A stretch of 64,000 bases of DNA, taken from the NCBI GenBank assembly GCA_021324015.1, contig JAJPJX010000186.1, forward strand, positions 1-64,000, in the 5' to 3' direction. This document shows positions 31,614-38,969 of this stretch, piece by piece. The translations under genes and the position numbers were made by a program. The number at the start of each line of letters is the position of its first letter. Position 1 is the stretch's first letter. The notes beneath the pieces are model-generated. The model saw only the letters and a program-made list of their open reading frames with translations. It ran no database searches and had not been told where the DNA came from. The stretch is from Solibacteraceae bacterium (GTDB lineage: Bacteria > Acidobacteriota > Terriglobia > Bryobacterales > Bryobacteraceae).

Positions 31614-32041
31614 GGCGTAGTCAGCAATATCCTCAAAGACGCGAGCACCCGACGCGGGTACTCCCGGTGCATCACCATGCCGAGCCAGTAACCGGCTTCC
31701 TCGCGCGACATTTTCTCCACTCCCTCGGCCACCTGGCGGATGCGGTCCAGGTTCTTCATCGGCGCCAGCACGCGGAACAGCAGTCCCAACGTGAGAGCCA
31801 CTTCTTCATCGAGCGGCCACCGCTTCGTCTTCCCCGGCTTCAGCGAGCCGAGCACGATCTTCTCTCGCGCCAATCGCTTCAACAGTCGGTTCTCAGCAAC
31901 CCGCAGACCAGGTCCTTGGATGGTGGCAACGTGTTCCGGCGCTTTCAGTCGCGGAGTGGCGGGCGAGGGTGCTTGCCAAATCTCCAAGCGCCACACGCTC
32001 GTCGATTCGACGATCATGCGCAGTTCATACTGGGGCGTCAT
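31610..32041 (-). CDS. Small protein of the defence cassette, 143 aa
   Basis: Begins MTPQYELRMIVESTSVWRLE, a beta-rich N-terminus, followed by a basic helical part (NRLLKRLAREKIVLGSLKPG, EEVALTLGLLFRVLAPMKNL). It sits between the ATPase and methyltransferase genes, separated from the ATPase gene by one base and overlapping the methyltransferase by 4. Similar short proteins occur in that place in DUF499-DUF1156 loci; some are listed as DUF7680 or DUF3780, which I cannot decide here. Probably an adaptor for the ATPase or methylase. Confidence 0.62.
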   Translation of the reverse strand: MTPQYELRMIVESTSVWRLEIWQAPSPATPRLKAPEHVATIQGPGLRVAENRLLKRLAREKIVLGSLKPGKTKRWPLDEEVALTLGLLFRVLAPMKNLDRIRQVAEGVEKMSREEAGYWLGMVMHREYPRRVLASLRILLTTP

Positions 32042-32042
32042 G

Positions 32043-35000
32043 TTAGACCTTTCCGGCGACCGCCTCCACGAAGGCTTCGCCGCCCCCATACTGCGTCAAC
32101 TTCTTCGTAAACGCGTCGGCGGCCCCGTCCTTGAGAGAGAGGGGCTGCTTGAACGCCAGGCGGTAGCTGGCCTCGAATTGGGTCTCGCCGGCGGCCCGGA
32201 TCTGCGGATCGAGAAACGATTTCACGGCATTCGCCTTGTCGACGCGCCCAGTGAAATTCACCTCAAACTGCTCGATTCCGTCGGCTTCAATCCCCACCTC
32301 GAAGTGGCACGTGACATCCGCGTCCTGCAGCGTTGCCATGGCCTGATGCACTTTCCACGTGGCGCCGGCCTCGAACAGACGAACGGTAAGACTCGCGATG
32401 CTGCCCACCTTGGCTTTGCGCGCCTTGTCCCACAGGTCGGCAAGCGCCTGGGCAAGCGGCCCCTGCGCGGAGAGTTCCGGCGGCGGTGGCTCGGCGGGCT
32501 TGAATCCCGGCAAGATCGGCGGCTGGATCTCACCGGATTTCTCGCGGATCGTTACCACGGAAATGGTCTGCTGTTTCTGACCGCGGGAATCCGTAACTTC
32601 GATCGTATAGGTGATCGACTGTTCCGGCCGCACACGAAGTTGCTGGGTCGTCTGATCCGTTGACGCGGCCGAAAGCCGGGGCTCATTGGACGTGTACGTG
32701 TACGGCGGAACACCGCCTTTGACACTCACCAATAACTCGGACGAGCCACCCCGCTCAATTGTGGTCGGATTGGCCTGGAAGCGAACTTCGAGCGGTTCTG
32801 CGCGCGGCCACAGGTTCTTCGCCTTCGCGTCATCAATGGTGTGGACAAAGTGGTTATCGCTGATGTGGATTACCGGTCGCGGGTCACCCGGGCCCCACAC
32901 CTGGGCTCCCTCGCGATAGATAAACAGCCCCTGGTCGATTCCGTTCCGGATGCATTCCAGCAGCGGGGTGTCGTGCAGCAGGATGGAAAGTTTTGGCGCG
33001 CGCCGGTACTCGGTCCGCATCTGCGCCGTGGTCATCTCACCCTTCACACGCAATCCGGTCTGGTCGCGTACGAAAGGTGGTGAGTCGGGAATGTCGCGAG
33101 CCTCGAGTAGCTTCTTTTGCTCATGCAGCACCCGTTCAACCTGGTGTTGTCCGTTGCCGGGGGAATCACCGGCGCCGGAGAGTTCGATGATCGTGTGCCC
33201 GAGGTCGAGTTGGGCCCCGGTCATCCTGGAACTGGACGGATAAAACAGATGGCGGTAGCACTGGAGGATCGCCATGGCCACGTCGAGCTTCAGCTTCTCG
33301 TACTCTGCTTTGACCTTGCCCTGCTGATAGTCGGCGAGTTCACGTTGATGTTCGGGTTTCTGAAGCTGGCCGAGTGCGAGGCGACGCCGCACCAGGTCGC
33401 GCATATTCGGAATAGTGCGCTCATCGGCCGCCACGAAGACCAGATTATTCTTCAATTCGCGGATCTTGCGGTCAGTGCCCTTGTACTCGAAGATTTCGGC
33501 GATATCGGGCGGCGGCTGGCGCAGGTCGGACGGCACGGCTGTGGATTCGTAGCTCATGACCACCAGCAGCGGCCGCCCGTCGCCTATCTCGTCGGGCACT
33601 TCGTACGGACCCGCCGGCGACAGGATCGCGTTGAATTCTCCTCGGGGCAAACTGAACAGACCGCGGATGCGCTCGCCGAGCTCGGCGCGCACGTCGGCGA
33701 CATCGATGTCCTTCATCATCCGCCGGATGATCATGGTGAGGTTCGGTTCCACCATGAAGCGCAGCGGCGCGCCGGGACGGTCGTCCAGGTAGATCGAATC
33801 AGTCACAAACTGCATGCGCGCCTGCTCGACGAAGGACGGCTCCAGCGCGGGCGAACAGGCGGACAGCTTCAACTGCTCTGCCGTGATGCCTTTGGCTGAG
33901 TCTCCGTAAGCGAGGGTGTGCCAGAAGATGGTGCGGGCCACGTATGCCGTTACCGGCGGCAGACCCGGGTATTTCTGCGCGTCGATGCGCTGCGCCAATG
34001 CGGGCTCGTCGCCGGCTACCGCCGCGACATCGGACTTCACGGCAGGCGCGTACTGGCCTTGCCCGAGTTTGACGTTGATCTCGGTGCGGATCGCCTCAAA
34101 CGCCGGGTCCAGGTGGTGGGCGTGGATGGACGATGCATCCGCCGGCTGAATCCTCCAGAGGTGGTGAACCGCGCGGGCCAATAGCCGCAACATGCCGCGC
34201 GTGCGCTGGAATGTGCTGAGCGAGGCAGTCTTCTCGGTCAGCATCTCAAGCAGCTTTGGATGGAGAGGGTAGCTGCGCGCGAACTGGTCCCTGAGTTCCG
34301 GGTCGGCGGCATCGGCGGGCAACGCGTCGCGATTGGAATTCCAGACCTGGGTGTAAGCCGCAATGACCGTCTGCGCTGCGTCAAGATCAACCTTCTCGAA
34401 GAGGCGCGCCCGCAACACATTCGGTGTCTCGTCCTCCTCGGTGGGATTCAGCGGTGTCGTGCTTCGGACTGCTACGCTCTCCGCTTCTGACATCGCCGCG
34501 GCCGCGCGTTCGTTCTCCTCTTTGTACGCATCGCCCGCCTTGTCATCCTTCCCCACCGCGAGGGTATAGACCAGCGCGACTTGGGGTGTGGCCGCCACCG
34601 CTTTGAACAGATCGTGTATGAAAGCCGCAAACTGCTTCGATGCATCCGGAAACGCGCGCTCCACTTTCCGCAGGTAGACTGAGATTTCGTCGAGCAGGAT
34701 CAGCGTGGGCTGGCCACCGAATAGCTCGCGAATGGTGTCCGCTCCCGGCGCGATGTGCCTTTCGTCGCTGACGCGAATGCGTTCGTAACCGTCGCGGCCA
34801 GCCAGGCGGTAGGCCATTTCGCCCCAGAGCGAACGTGCGAGGAGTCCTGGCTCCAGAGTGAGTCCATTGGCGGGGTCGGCATTTTCGCCGTCCAGCGCAG
34901 CGATGCGGACCGGGCCGCTTGGCAGGATGGCGGGATCGACGAATTTCTCGGGATCAGGAACGCCCTTCATCCCACGGATCGTGTGGACCAGAGCAATCAG

Positions 35001-35279
35001 CGAGTGGGTCTTACCACCGCCGTATTGCGTCCCTAGGCGGATGATGGAAGAGACCTCGCCGCCGCGGCCGGAAAGGCGCAGGGAGATCGCTTTCAGCAAT
35101 TCCTTCATGCCGCGGGTCGGGTAGCTCTTGGCGAAGAACGCGGCGGGATCGAGGTAGTCGGCGGGGGCCGTCCCGTTCACCACACGCGAGAGGTCCGCCA
35201 TGAATTCGTCGTCGCGGATGGTGCCCGCGAGCACATCGGCGCGCGGACGGCAGGTATCGAAGATCGTCGGCAGACTCAT
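32043..35279 (-). CDS. DUF499 ATPase (defence cassette)
   Basis: A 1078-residue protein beginning MSLPTIFDTCRPRADVLAGT. The P-loop is GTQYGGGKTHSLIALVH (about 80-96) and Walker B LILLDEISVYLRK (about 193-205), matching DUF499, an AAA-type ATPase family that is nearly always next to DUF1156 methyltransferases. The C-terminal half contains an Ig-like or beta-rich segment (PPYTYTSNEPRLSAAS). ATG 35279 is chosen because a well-spaced promoter lies just upstream; the longer frame reads into it. First gene of the four-gene cassette. Confidence 0.9.
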   Translation of the reverse strand: MSLPTIFDTCRPRADVLAGTIRDDEFMADLSRVVNGTAPADYLDPAAFFAKSYPTRGMKELLKAISLRLSGRGGEVSSIIRLGTQYGGGKTHSLIALVHTIRGMKGVPDPEKFVDPAILPSGPVRIAALDGENADPANGLTLEPGLLARSLWGEMAYRLAGRDGYERIRVSDERHIAPGADTIRELFGGQPTLILLDEISVYLRKVERAFPDASKQFAAFIHDLFKAVAATPQVALVYTLAVGKDDKAGDAYKEENERAAAAMSEAESVAVRSTTPLNPTEEDETPNVLRARLFEKVDLDAAQTVIAAYTQVWNSNRDALPADAADPELRDQFARSYPLHPKLLEMLTEKTASLSTFQRTRGMLRLLARAVHHLWRIQPADASSIHAHHLDPAFEAIRTEINVKLGQGQYAPAVKSDVAAVAGDEPALAQRIDAQKYPGLPPVTAYVARTIFWHTLAYGDSAKGITAEQLKLSACSPALEPSFVEQARMQFVTDSIYLDDRPGAPLRFMVEPNLTMIIRRMMKDIDVADVRAELGERIRGLFSLPRGEFNAILSPAGPYEVPDEIGDGRPLLVVMSYESTAVPSDLRQPPPDIAEIFEYKGTDRKIRELKNNLVFVAADERTIPNMRDLVRRRLALGQLQKPEHQRELADYQQGKVKAEYEKLKLDVAMAILQCYRHLFYPSSSRMTGAQLDLGHTIIELSGAGDSPGNGQHQVERVLHEQKKLLEARDIPDSPPFVRDQTGLRVKGEMTTAQMRTEYRRAPKLSILLHDTPLLECIRNGIDQGLFIYREGAQVWGPGDPRPVIHISDNHFVHTIDDAKAKNLWPRAEPLEVRFQANPTTIERGGSSELLVSVKGGVPPYTYTSNEPRLSAASTDQTTQQLRVRPEQSITYTIEVTDSRGQKQQTISVVTIREKSGEIQPPILPGFKPAEPPPPELSAQGPLAQALADLWDKARKAKVGSIASLTVRLFEAGATWKVHQAMATLQDADVTCHFEVGIEADGIEQFEVNFTGRVDKANAVKSFLDPQIRAAGETQFEASYRLAFKQPLSLKDGAADAFTKKLTQYGGGEAFVEAVAGKV

Positions 35280-35298
35280 AAGTGACCTGGAATACTCA

Positions 35299-35327
35299 AG
35301 TGTATGCTGCTGAAGGGTTTCGCACAA
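35299..35327 (-). promoter_or_regulatory. Promoter of the DUF499 defence operon
   Basis: On the minus strand TTGTGC (35322-35327), a 17-base spacer and TACACT (35299-35304) give a start near 35292, leaving a leader of about 13 bases before ATG 35279. Confidence 0.62.
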
Positions 35328-35363
35328 CACAGGCGAGCCAGATCGCTCCCGACTAAAAGTCTT

Positions 35364-35381
35364 GCTGCCGCATGCGGCAGC
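35364..35381. promoter_or_regulatory. Perfect 18-bp palindrome between divergent genes
   Basis: GCTGCCGCATGCGGCAGC is an uninterrupted 18-bp dyad in the 184-base spacer between the DUF499 operon and the divergent recombinase, about 37 bases upstream of the operon's -35. It could be a shared operator or a recombination-related site. It is too compact to be a terminator for either gene. Confidence 0.6.
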
Positions 35382-35463
35382 CGCCACGAACCTTGCCTGG
35401 ATTCAATTCCGTTCAGAGTGTATAGTAAGTACTGGACAGTCACCATAGACGGATTCTACGACC

Positions 35464-37053
35464 ATGCCGACACGACCATCAAGCCAGGTTGCCCAGAGTT
35501 CCGCGGTGCTTTACGCCCGCGTCTCCTCGAAGGACCAGGAGCGAGAAGGATTCTCGATTCCGGCCCAGATCCAACTGCTGCGTGGGTACGCCACGAACCG
35601 AGACCTGACCGTCCTGAAGGAGTTCGTCGACGTGGAAACCGCCAAGCAGGCTGGCCGCACTGGCTTCGGCGAGATGCTCACGTTCCTCCGGAAGGAGAAG
35701 ACCTGCCGCATCCTGCTCGTCGAGAAGACGGACCGCCTCTACCGCAACCTCAAGGACTGGGTGACGCTCGATGAACTGGATCTCGAAATCCATCTCGTGA
35801 AGGAGAACATCGTTATTTCCCGGGACTCGCGCTCCTCGGAGAAGTTCATGCACGGCATCAAGGTGCTGATGGCCAAGAACTTCATCGACAACCTGTCTGA
35901 GGAAACGAAGAAGGGGATGTTGGAGAAGGCCCGCCAGGGGATCTGGCCGTCGTTCGCGCCGCTCGGCTACCTCAACGTGATGGGCCAGGACGGCAAGCGG
36001 ACGATTGCTCCCAACCCCGCACTGGCGCCGATCATCCGGTGCATATTTGAGCGGTACGCGACAGGCCAGCACTCTTTGAAGGAGATCGCCAAGCTCGCGC
36101 GCCAGGACGGCATGCAATACCCCAAGAGCAAGCTGCCCGTCCCAACCTCCACCATCCACAAGATTCTCCGCAATCGGATCTACTGCGGCGATTTTGACTT
36201 CGACGGGACGACGTACGCCGGCAAGTACGAGCCAATCATCTCTCGTGAACTCTGGGCGCAGGCACAGGATGTTATCGATGGGCGCAACCGGACGAAGCCC
36301 AGCCCCGTTCGCCGCGACTTTGCCTTCAGCAACCTGATCAAGTGTGGGCACTGCGGCTGCGCCATGGTGGGCGAGTTGAAGAAGCGGCAATACGTCTACT
36401 ATCACTGCACTGGCTACAAGGGAAAGTGCCCGGAGCCCTACACGCGGGAGGAGATTCTGGAGGCACGTTTCGGCGAGCTGCTGCGAGGCCTCACCTTCCC
36501 CAAGGAGGTCCTGGACTGGATCGTAACGGCGCTGCGTGAGAGCCACGTCGACGAGAAGGCGTTCCACGATGAGGCTATCGCGCGCCTCCAGGCCGAATAC
36601 CGCCGACTCCAGAACCGCATCGACGCGATGTACCTGGACAAGCTTGATGGCCGGATCGACACTGCCTTCTTTGACAGCAAGTCGGCCGAGTGGCGCGCCG
36701 AGCAAGACCGCCTCCTGCGCGACGTCGCGACGCACCAGGCCGCCAACCAGACCTACATTGAGGAAGGCGTCCAGTTGTTGCAGTTGGCCCACCGTGCGCA
36801 CGACCTGTTCGAAAGGCAGGAACCGGCGCAAAAACGGCGACTCCTTAATTTCTTACTCTCGAACTGCGTTTGGAAGGCCGGTGTGCTCACCGCAGAATAC
36901 CGCCAACCGTTTGACATGTTGGCACTTGCGCGCGAGGCCGCAGGAGAGGATGAAGTGGTGAGTGGGACGAAAAACAGCCAATTTGTGAAATGGCTCCCCG
37001 GCATGGATTCGAACCACGATTCACGGCTCCAAAGGCCGCTGTCCTACCATTAG
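35464..37053 (+). CDS. Large serine recombinase (prophage integrase)
   Basis: A 529-residue serine recombinase. The catalytic domain has YARVSSKDQEREGFSI with Ser21 the nucleophile. The recombinase DNA-binding domain follows (PNPALAPIIRCIFERYATG, then ILRNRIYCGDF), and then the zinc ribbon CGHCGCAM...YYHCTGYKGKC (about 293-320) and a coiled coil near 360-430. It should catalyse integration and excision at attB/attP. The frame enters the tRNA-Gln gene antisense: residues 510-529 (ending MDSNHDSRLQRPLSYH) are encoded by tRNA sequence, so the attachment site supplies its last residues. A weak TATAGT at 35421-35426 may be its -10. Confidence 0.93.
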   Translation: MPTRPSSQVAQSSAVLYARVSSKDQEREGFSIPAQIQLLRGYATNRDLTVLKEFVDVETAKQAGRTGFGEMLTFLRKEKTCRILLVEKTDRLYRNLKDWVTLDELDLEIHLVKENIVISRDSRSSEKFMHGIKVLMAKNFIDNLSEETKKGMLEKARQGIWPSFAPLGYLNVMGQDGKRTIAPNPALAPIIRCIFERYATGQHSLKEIAKLARQDGMQYPKSKLPVPTSTIHKILRNRIYCGDFDFDGTTYAGKYEPIISRELWAQAQDVIDGRNRTKPSPVRRDFAFSNLIKCGHCGCAMVGELKKRQYVYYHCTGYKGKCPEPYTREEILEARFGELLRGLTFPKEVLDWIVTALRESHVDEKAFHDEAIARLQAEYRRLQNRIDAMYLDKLDGRIDTAFFDSKSAEWRAEQDRLLRDVATHQAANQTYIEEGVQLLQLAHRAHDLFERQEPAQKRRLLNFLLSNCVWKAGVLTAEYRQPFDMLALAREAAGEDEVVSGTKNSQFVKWLPGMDSNHDSRLQRPLSYH

Positions 37054-37064
37054 ACGACCGGGGA
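36991..37064 (-). tRNA. tRNA-Gln (anticodon UUG), prophage attachment site
   Basis: Read on the minus strand from 37064, the sequence folds into a full cloverleaf: acceptor TCCCCGG with CCGGGGA, anticodon stem GCGGC/GCCGT around a CTTTGGA loop (anticodon TTG), T arm with TTCGAAT, and an encoded CCA at 36991-36993. The 3' half, which lies under the recombinase 3' end, is the likely attachment site. The gene is intact, so integration restored it. Confidence 0.93.
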
Positions 37065-37092
37065 ACAGGCGGGCGACTGCGAGTCAGCTTTC

Positions 37093-37121
37093 AGTTTACC
37101 TTTGGCGCCGGGGGCCTGCAA
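37093..37121 (-). promoter_or_regulatory. Promoter of tRNA-Gln
   Basis: TTGCAG (37116-37121) and TAAACT (37093-37098), with a 17-base spacer on the minus strand, predict a start near 37086 and a short leader before the tRNA. Confidence 0.65.
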
Positions 37122-37170
37122 CGGCCGGCAGCCTTTTTGCCTTCTCTGCCCACTGTGCCCCGTGATCGCA

Positions 37171-37176
37171 TACAAT
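37171..37176 (+). promoter_or_regulatory. -10 element of the tRNA-Sec gene
   Basis: TACAAT lies 7 bases before the first base of the tRNA, the expected place for a -10 box. No convincing -35 is visible. Confidence 0.45.
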
Positions 37177-37183
37177 AGCTCCT

Positions 37184-37277
37184 GGAAGGCTACCGGGGCG
37201 GGTGTCCCGCACGGTCTTCAAAGCCGCTGGGCGGCTGTACAGTCGCTGGTCAGTTCGACTCTGACAGCCTTCCGCCA
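37184..37277 (+). tRNA. selC: tRNA-Sec (selenocysteine, anticodon UCA)
   Basis: A 94-base tRNA with all bacterial selC features: an 8-bp acceptor stem (GGAAGGCT with AGCCTTCC), discriminator G and encoded CCA, a 6-bp D stem (CGGGGC/GTCCCG) with a 4-base loop, CTTCAAA anticodon loop (TCA), long variable arm (GCGGCTG with CAGTCGC), and the T arm GTCAG-TTCGACT-CTGAC. It decodes UGA as selenocysteine with SelA, SelB and SelD, none of which is in the window. No UGA-containing selenoprotein gene was found nearby. Confidence 0.95.
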
Positions 37278-37296
37278 CTCTCCGGATCCGCCGGTG

Positions 37297-38403
37297 TCAT
37301 TCTTTCCCGAACTTTTTGCGGAACAGCGAGACGGTCGGATCTCCCGGATGGGTGGGCAACTCCACGGGGGATTCCCACTCCTCCGGCACCTCTTCGAGAC
37401 GAACCGGACGGCCACCCTGGTCGAGGATCGATCTCCAGCCAGCCAGAAACACGTTCGTCTTATGCAGGATCTGTTCGAAGCTCTGGGGCATCTCGCCGTA
37501 CAGCGCCATGTACTGATAGACCCACACCGGGGGCGCCCAGATCTCCGTGCGGTTGAAGGGATAGCCCGTGCCCGTCTGGATCAGGAAGTCCTTGCCGCCA
37601 TATTCTTCCGGCGTGTGGATCTGGATCGTCCCCCAGGATCCCGCAAGCTGGTGCAGGGTGCCGAAGAACGGCCGCCCTTGCGGGTCGCGGTGCTCGAAGG
37701 TGAGCACTCCCGGCGGGCTATACCAGTTGCGGGCCTGGTAGGCAACGGAAACAACCGGACTGCCCGATTCGGCGACCGCGCGGCAGACCAGGTAGACGCC
37801 GTGCACGCCATGGGAGGGGTAGTCGTCGAAGGAATTGGTGGCGTTGTAGCACAGAATTTTCTTGCCGCCCGCCCAGGCTTTCGCATGCGTGATCGGATCG
37901 TTGAATTCGTGGCTGGAAGGCACCAGGATCTTCGCCCCGTGCTTCTGCGCCATCTCCACCATGCGGCGCGCCTTGGCCATGGAATTGGCAAAGGGTCGGT
38001 TGATCAGGTTCGGCAACCCCGCTTCCAGGTAGGGTTGATGCAGGATGTGATTCCAGGGGTGGTTGTAATAGCCGCCGGAGATGATCCCGTCCACTTTGCC
38101 CAGCATGTCATCGAAGTTGCGCACGGCCGTGCATCCGAAAGTCCTGGCAAACTGCGCGGACTTGTCCGGATCGATCTCCCAGCAGTGCGTGATGCGCATG
38201 CCCGTAAGCGGCGCATCCTTCTGGTTGTCTCGCGGGTTCATCAGCGGCGCCCACAACTCGTTCAGGTGAGAGTAGGTAACCACGTTCAGGCAGCCTACCC
38301 GGAAAACATCCGAGGGACTGCGGCGCTTCCCACCTTGCGCGGCCAGCGCCGATGCTTCGGAAGCCAGCGCGGCTCCCAGGAATTTTCGACGGTCGAGTTT
38401 CAT
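37297..38403 (-). CDS. Tat-exported Gfo/Idh/MocA-family protein
   Basis: A 368-residue protein starting MKLDRRKFLGAALASEASAL, a twin-arginine signal, so it should be exported folded. The body follows the Gfo/Idh/MocA plan: RVGCLNVV near the N-terminus, then THCWEIDPDKSAQFARTFG, VDGIISGGYYNHPW and PYLEAGLPNLINRPFA, where Asn replaces the usual Lys-Pro of the active EKP motif. The enzyme may therefore be an atypical member of this NAD(P)-dependent sugar oxidoreductase family. GGAGAC precedes the ATG. It follows the flavin split-barrel gene by 11 bases. Confidence 0.78.
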   Translation of the reverse strand: MKLDRRKFLGAALASEASALAAQGGKRRSPSDVFRVGCLNVVTYSHLNELWAPLMNPRDNQKDAPLTGMRITHCWEIDPDKSAQFARTFGCTAVRNFDDMLGKVDGIISGGYYNHPWNHILHQPYLEAGLPNLINRPFANSMAKARRMVEMAQKHGAKILVPSSHEFNDPITHAKAWAGGKKILCYNATNSFDDYPSHGVHGVYLVCRAVAESGSPVVSVAYQARNWYSPPGVLTFEHRDPQGRPFFGTLHQLAGSWGTIQIHTPEEYGGKDFLIQTGTGYPFNRTEIWAPPVWVYQYMALYGEMPQSFEQILHKTNVFLAGWRSILDQGGRPVRLEEVPEEWESPVELPTHPGDPTVSLFRKKFGKE

Positions 38404-38414
38404 CGGAGTCTCCG

Positions 38415-38900
38415 CTACCAATTGGCGTGCTTGTATCGCTGCGGCCAGTCCACGCCTTGCCAGGTCATCATTTTGATCGGGCGCACAAACAGCAGCCAGC
38501 GCGGCTCCACCATCGTCGGTTCCAGGTAGTCCGGACCGTGTTCGCCCAGGTAGCGCAGCGACATGCGCCGCGCAACCTCCACCCAGCGGCCGCCCACGTT
38601 AGGCTCCTCGAGCACCGCCGCCTCTCCCTTCACCAACACCCGCTTATTGTGCACGGTGGAGTCGTCAATGCACAGAAACACCTTGGGATTGCGCTGAATA
38701 TTCCGCGCCCAGACCGAACGCTCCCGGGGCACGATATAGAAGCCGCCGTCGCTGTATTCAAACCAGCACGGCACCACGTAGGGCCAGCCGTCTTCATCAA
38801 TGCAGCCGATACGGCAAAACGGATTCCCTGATAAGAATTCAGCCGTCTCCGCCTCGTCCATGCGGCCAATCTTGCCGCGCCACTCTCTGCTCTCCGTCAC
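38415..38900 (-). CDS. Pyridoxamine 5'-phosphate oxidase-like flavoprotein
   Basis: A 161-residue split-barrel protein of the PNPOx-like superfamily: MDEAETAEFLSGNPFCRIGC, then DGWPYVVPCWFEYSDGGFYI, and SVWARNIQRNPKVFLCIDD. Such proteins bind FMN or F420 and reduce diverse substrates. Substrate unknown. The frame begins with GTG 38900; an ATG at 38861 is the alternative start. Adjacent to the Tat-exported Gfo/Idh protein, probably in one operon. Confidence 0.8.
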   Translation of the reverse strand: MTESREWRGKIGRMDEAETAEFLSGNPFCRIGCIDEDGWPYVVPCWFEYSDGGFYIVPRERSVWARNIQRNPKVFLCIDDSTVHNKRVLVKGEAAVLEEPNVGGRWVEVARRMSLRYLGEHGPDYLEPTMVEPRWLLFVRPIKMMTWQGVDWPQRYKHANW

Positions 38901-38969
38901 GAATCTGGTATATCACAAGTTCCGCGATGATTCCCGCCGCTCCTGTATGATGCATAAATACCTTTCGCT

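Larger units (their letters stand above)
1..36993. mobile_element. Prophage (left end outside window) integrated at tRNA-Gln
   Basis: A lambda-order head module (small terminase, GpA terminase, gpW, portal, S49 protease, cement protein), an SF3 primase-helicase, XRE/ImmA regulators and a serine recombinase lie in one continuous run. All but four genes are on the minus strand. The right end falls in the 3' part of a tRNA-Gln gene, which the recombinase reading frame enters. The left end, with the major capsid and tail genes, is not in the window, so the element is longer than 37 kb. Whether it is still active cannot be seen, but no gene in the visible part is obviously broken. Confidence 0.88.

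Noticed and set aside
25478-35279. DISARM system
   Set aside because: The cassette has a PLD-SNF2 helicase and a methyltransferase, but I see no DUF1998 (DrmB) gene, and DUF499 with DUF1156 are not DISARM core genes.
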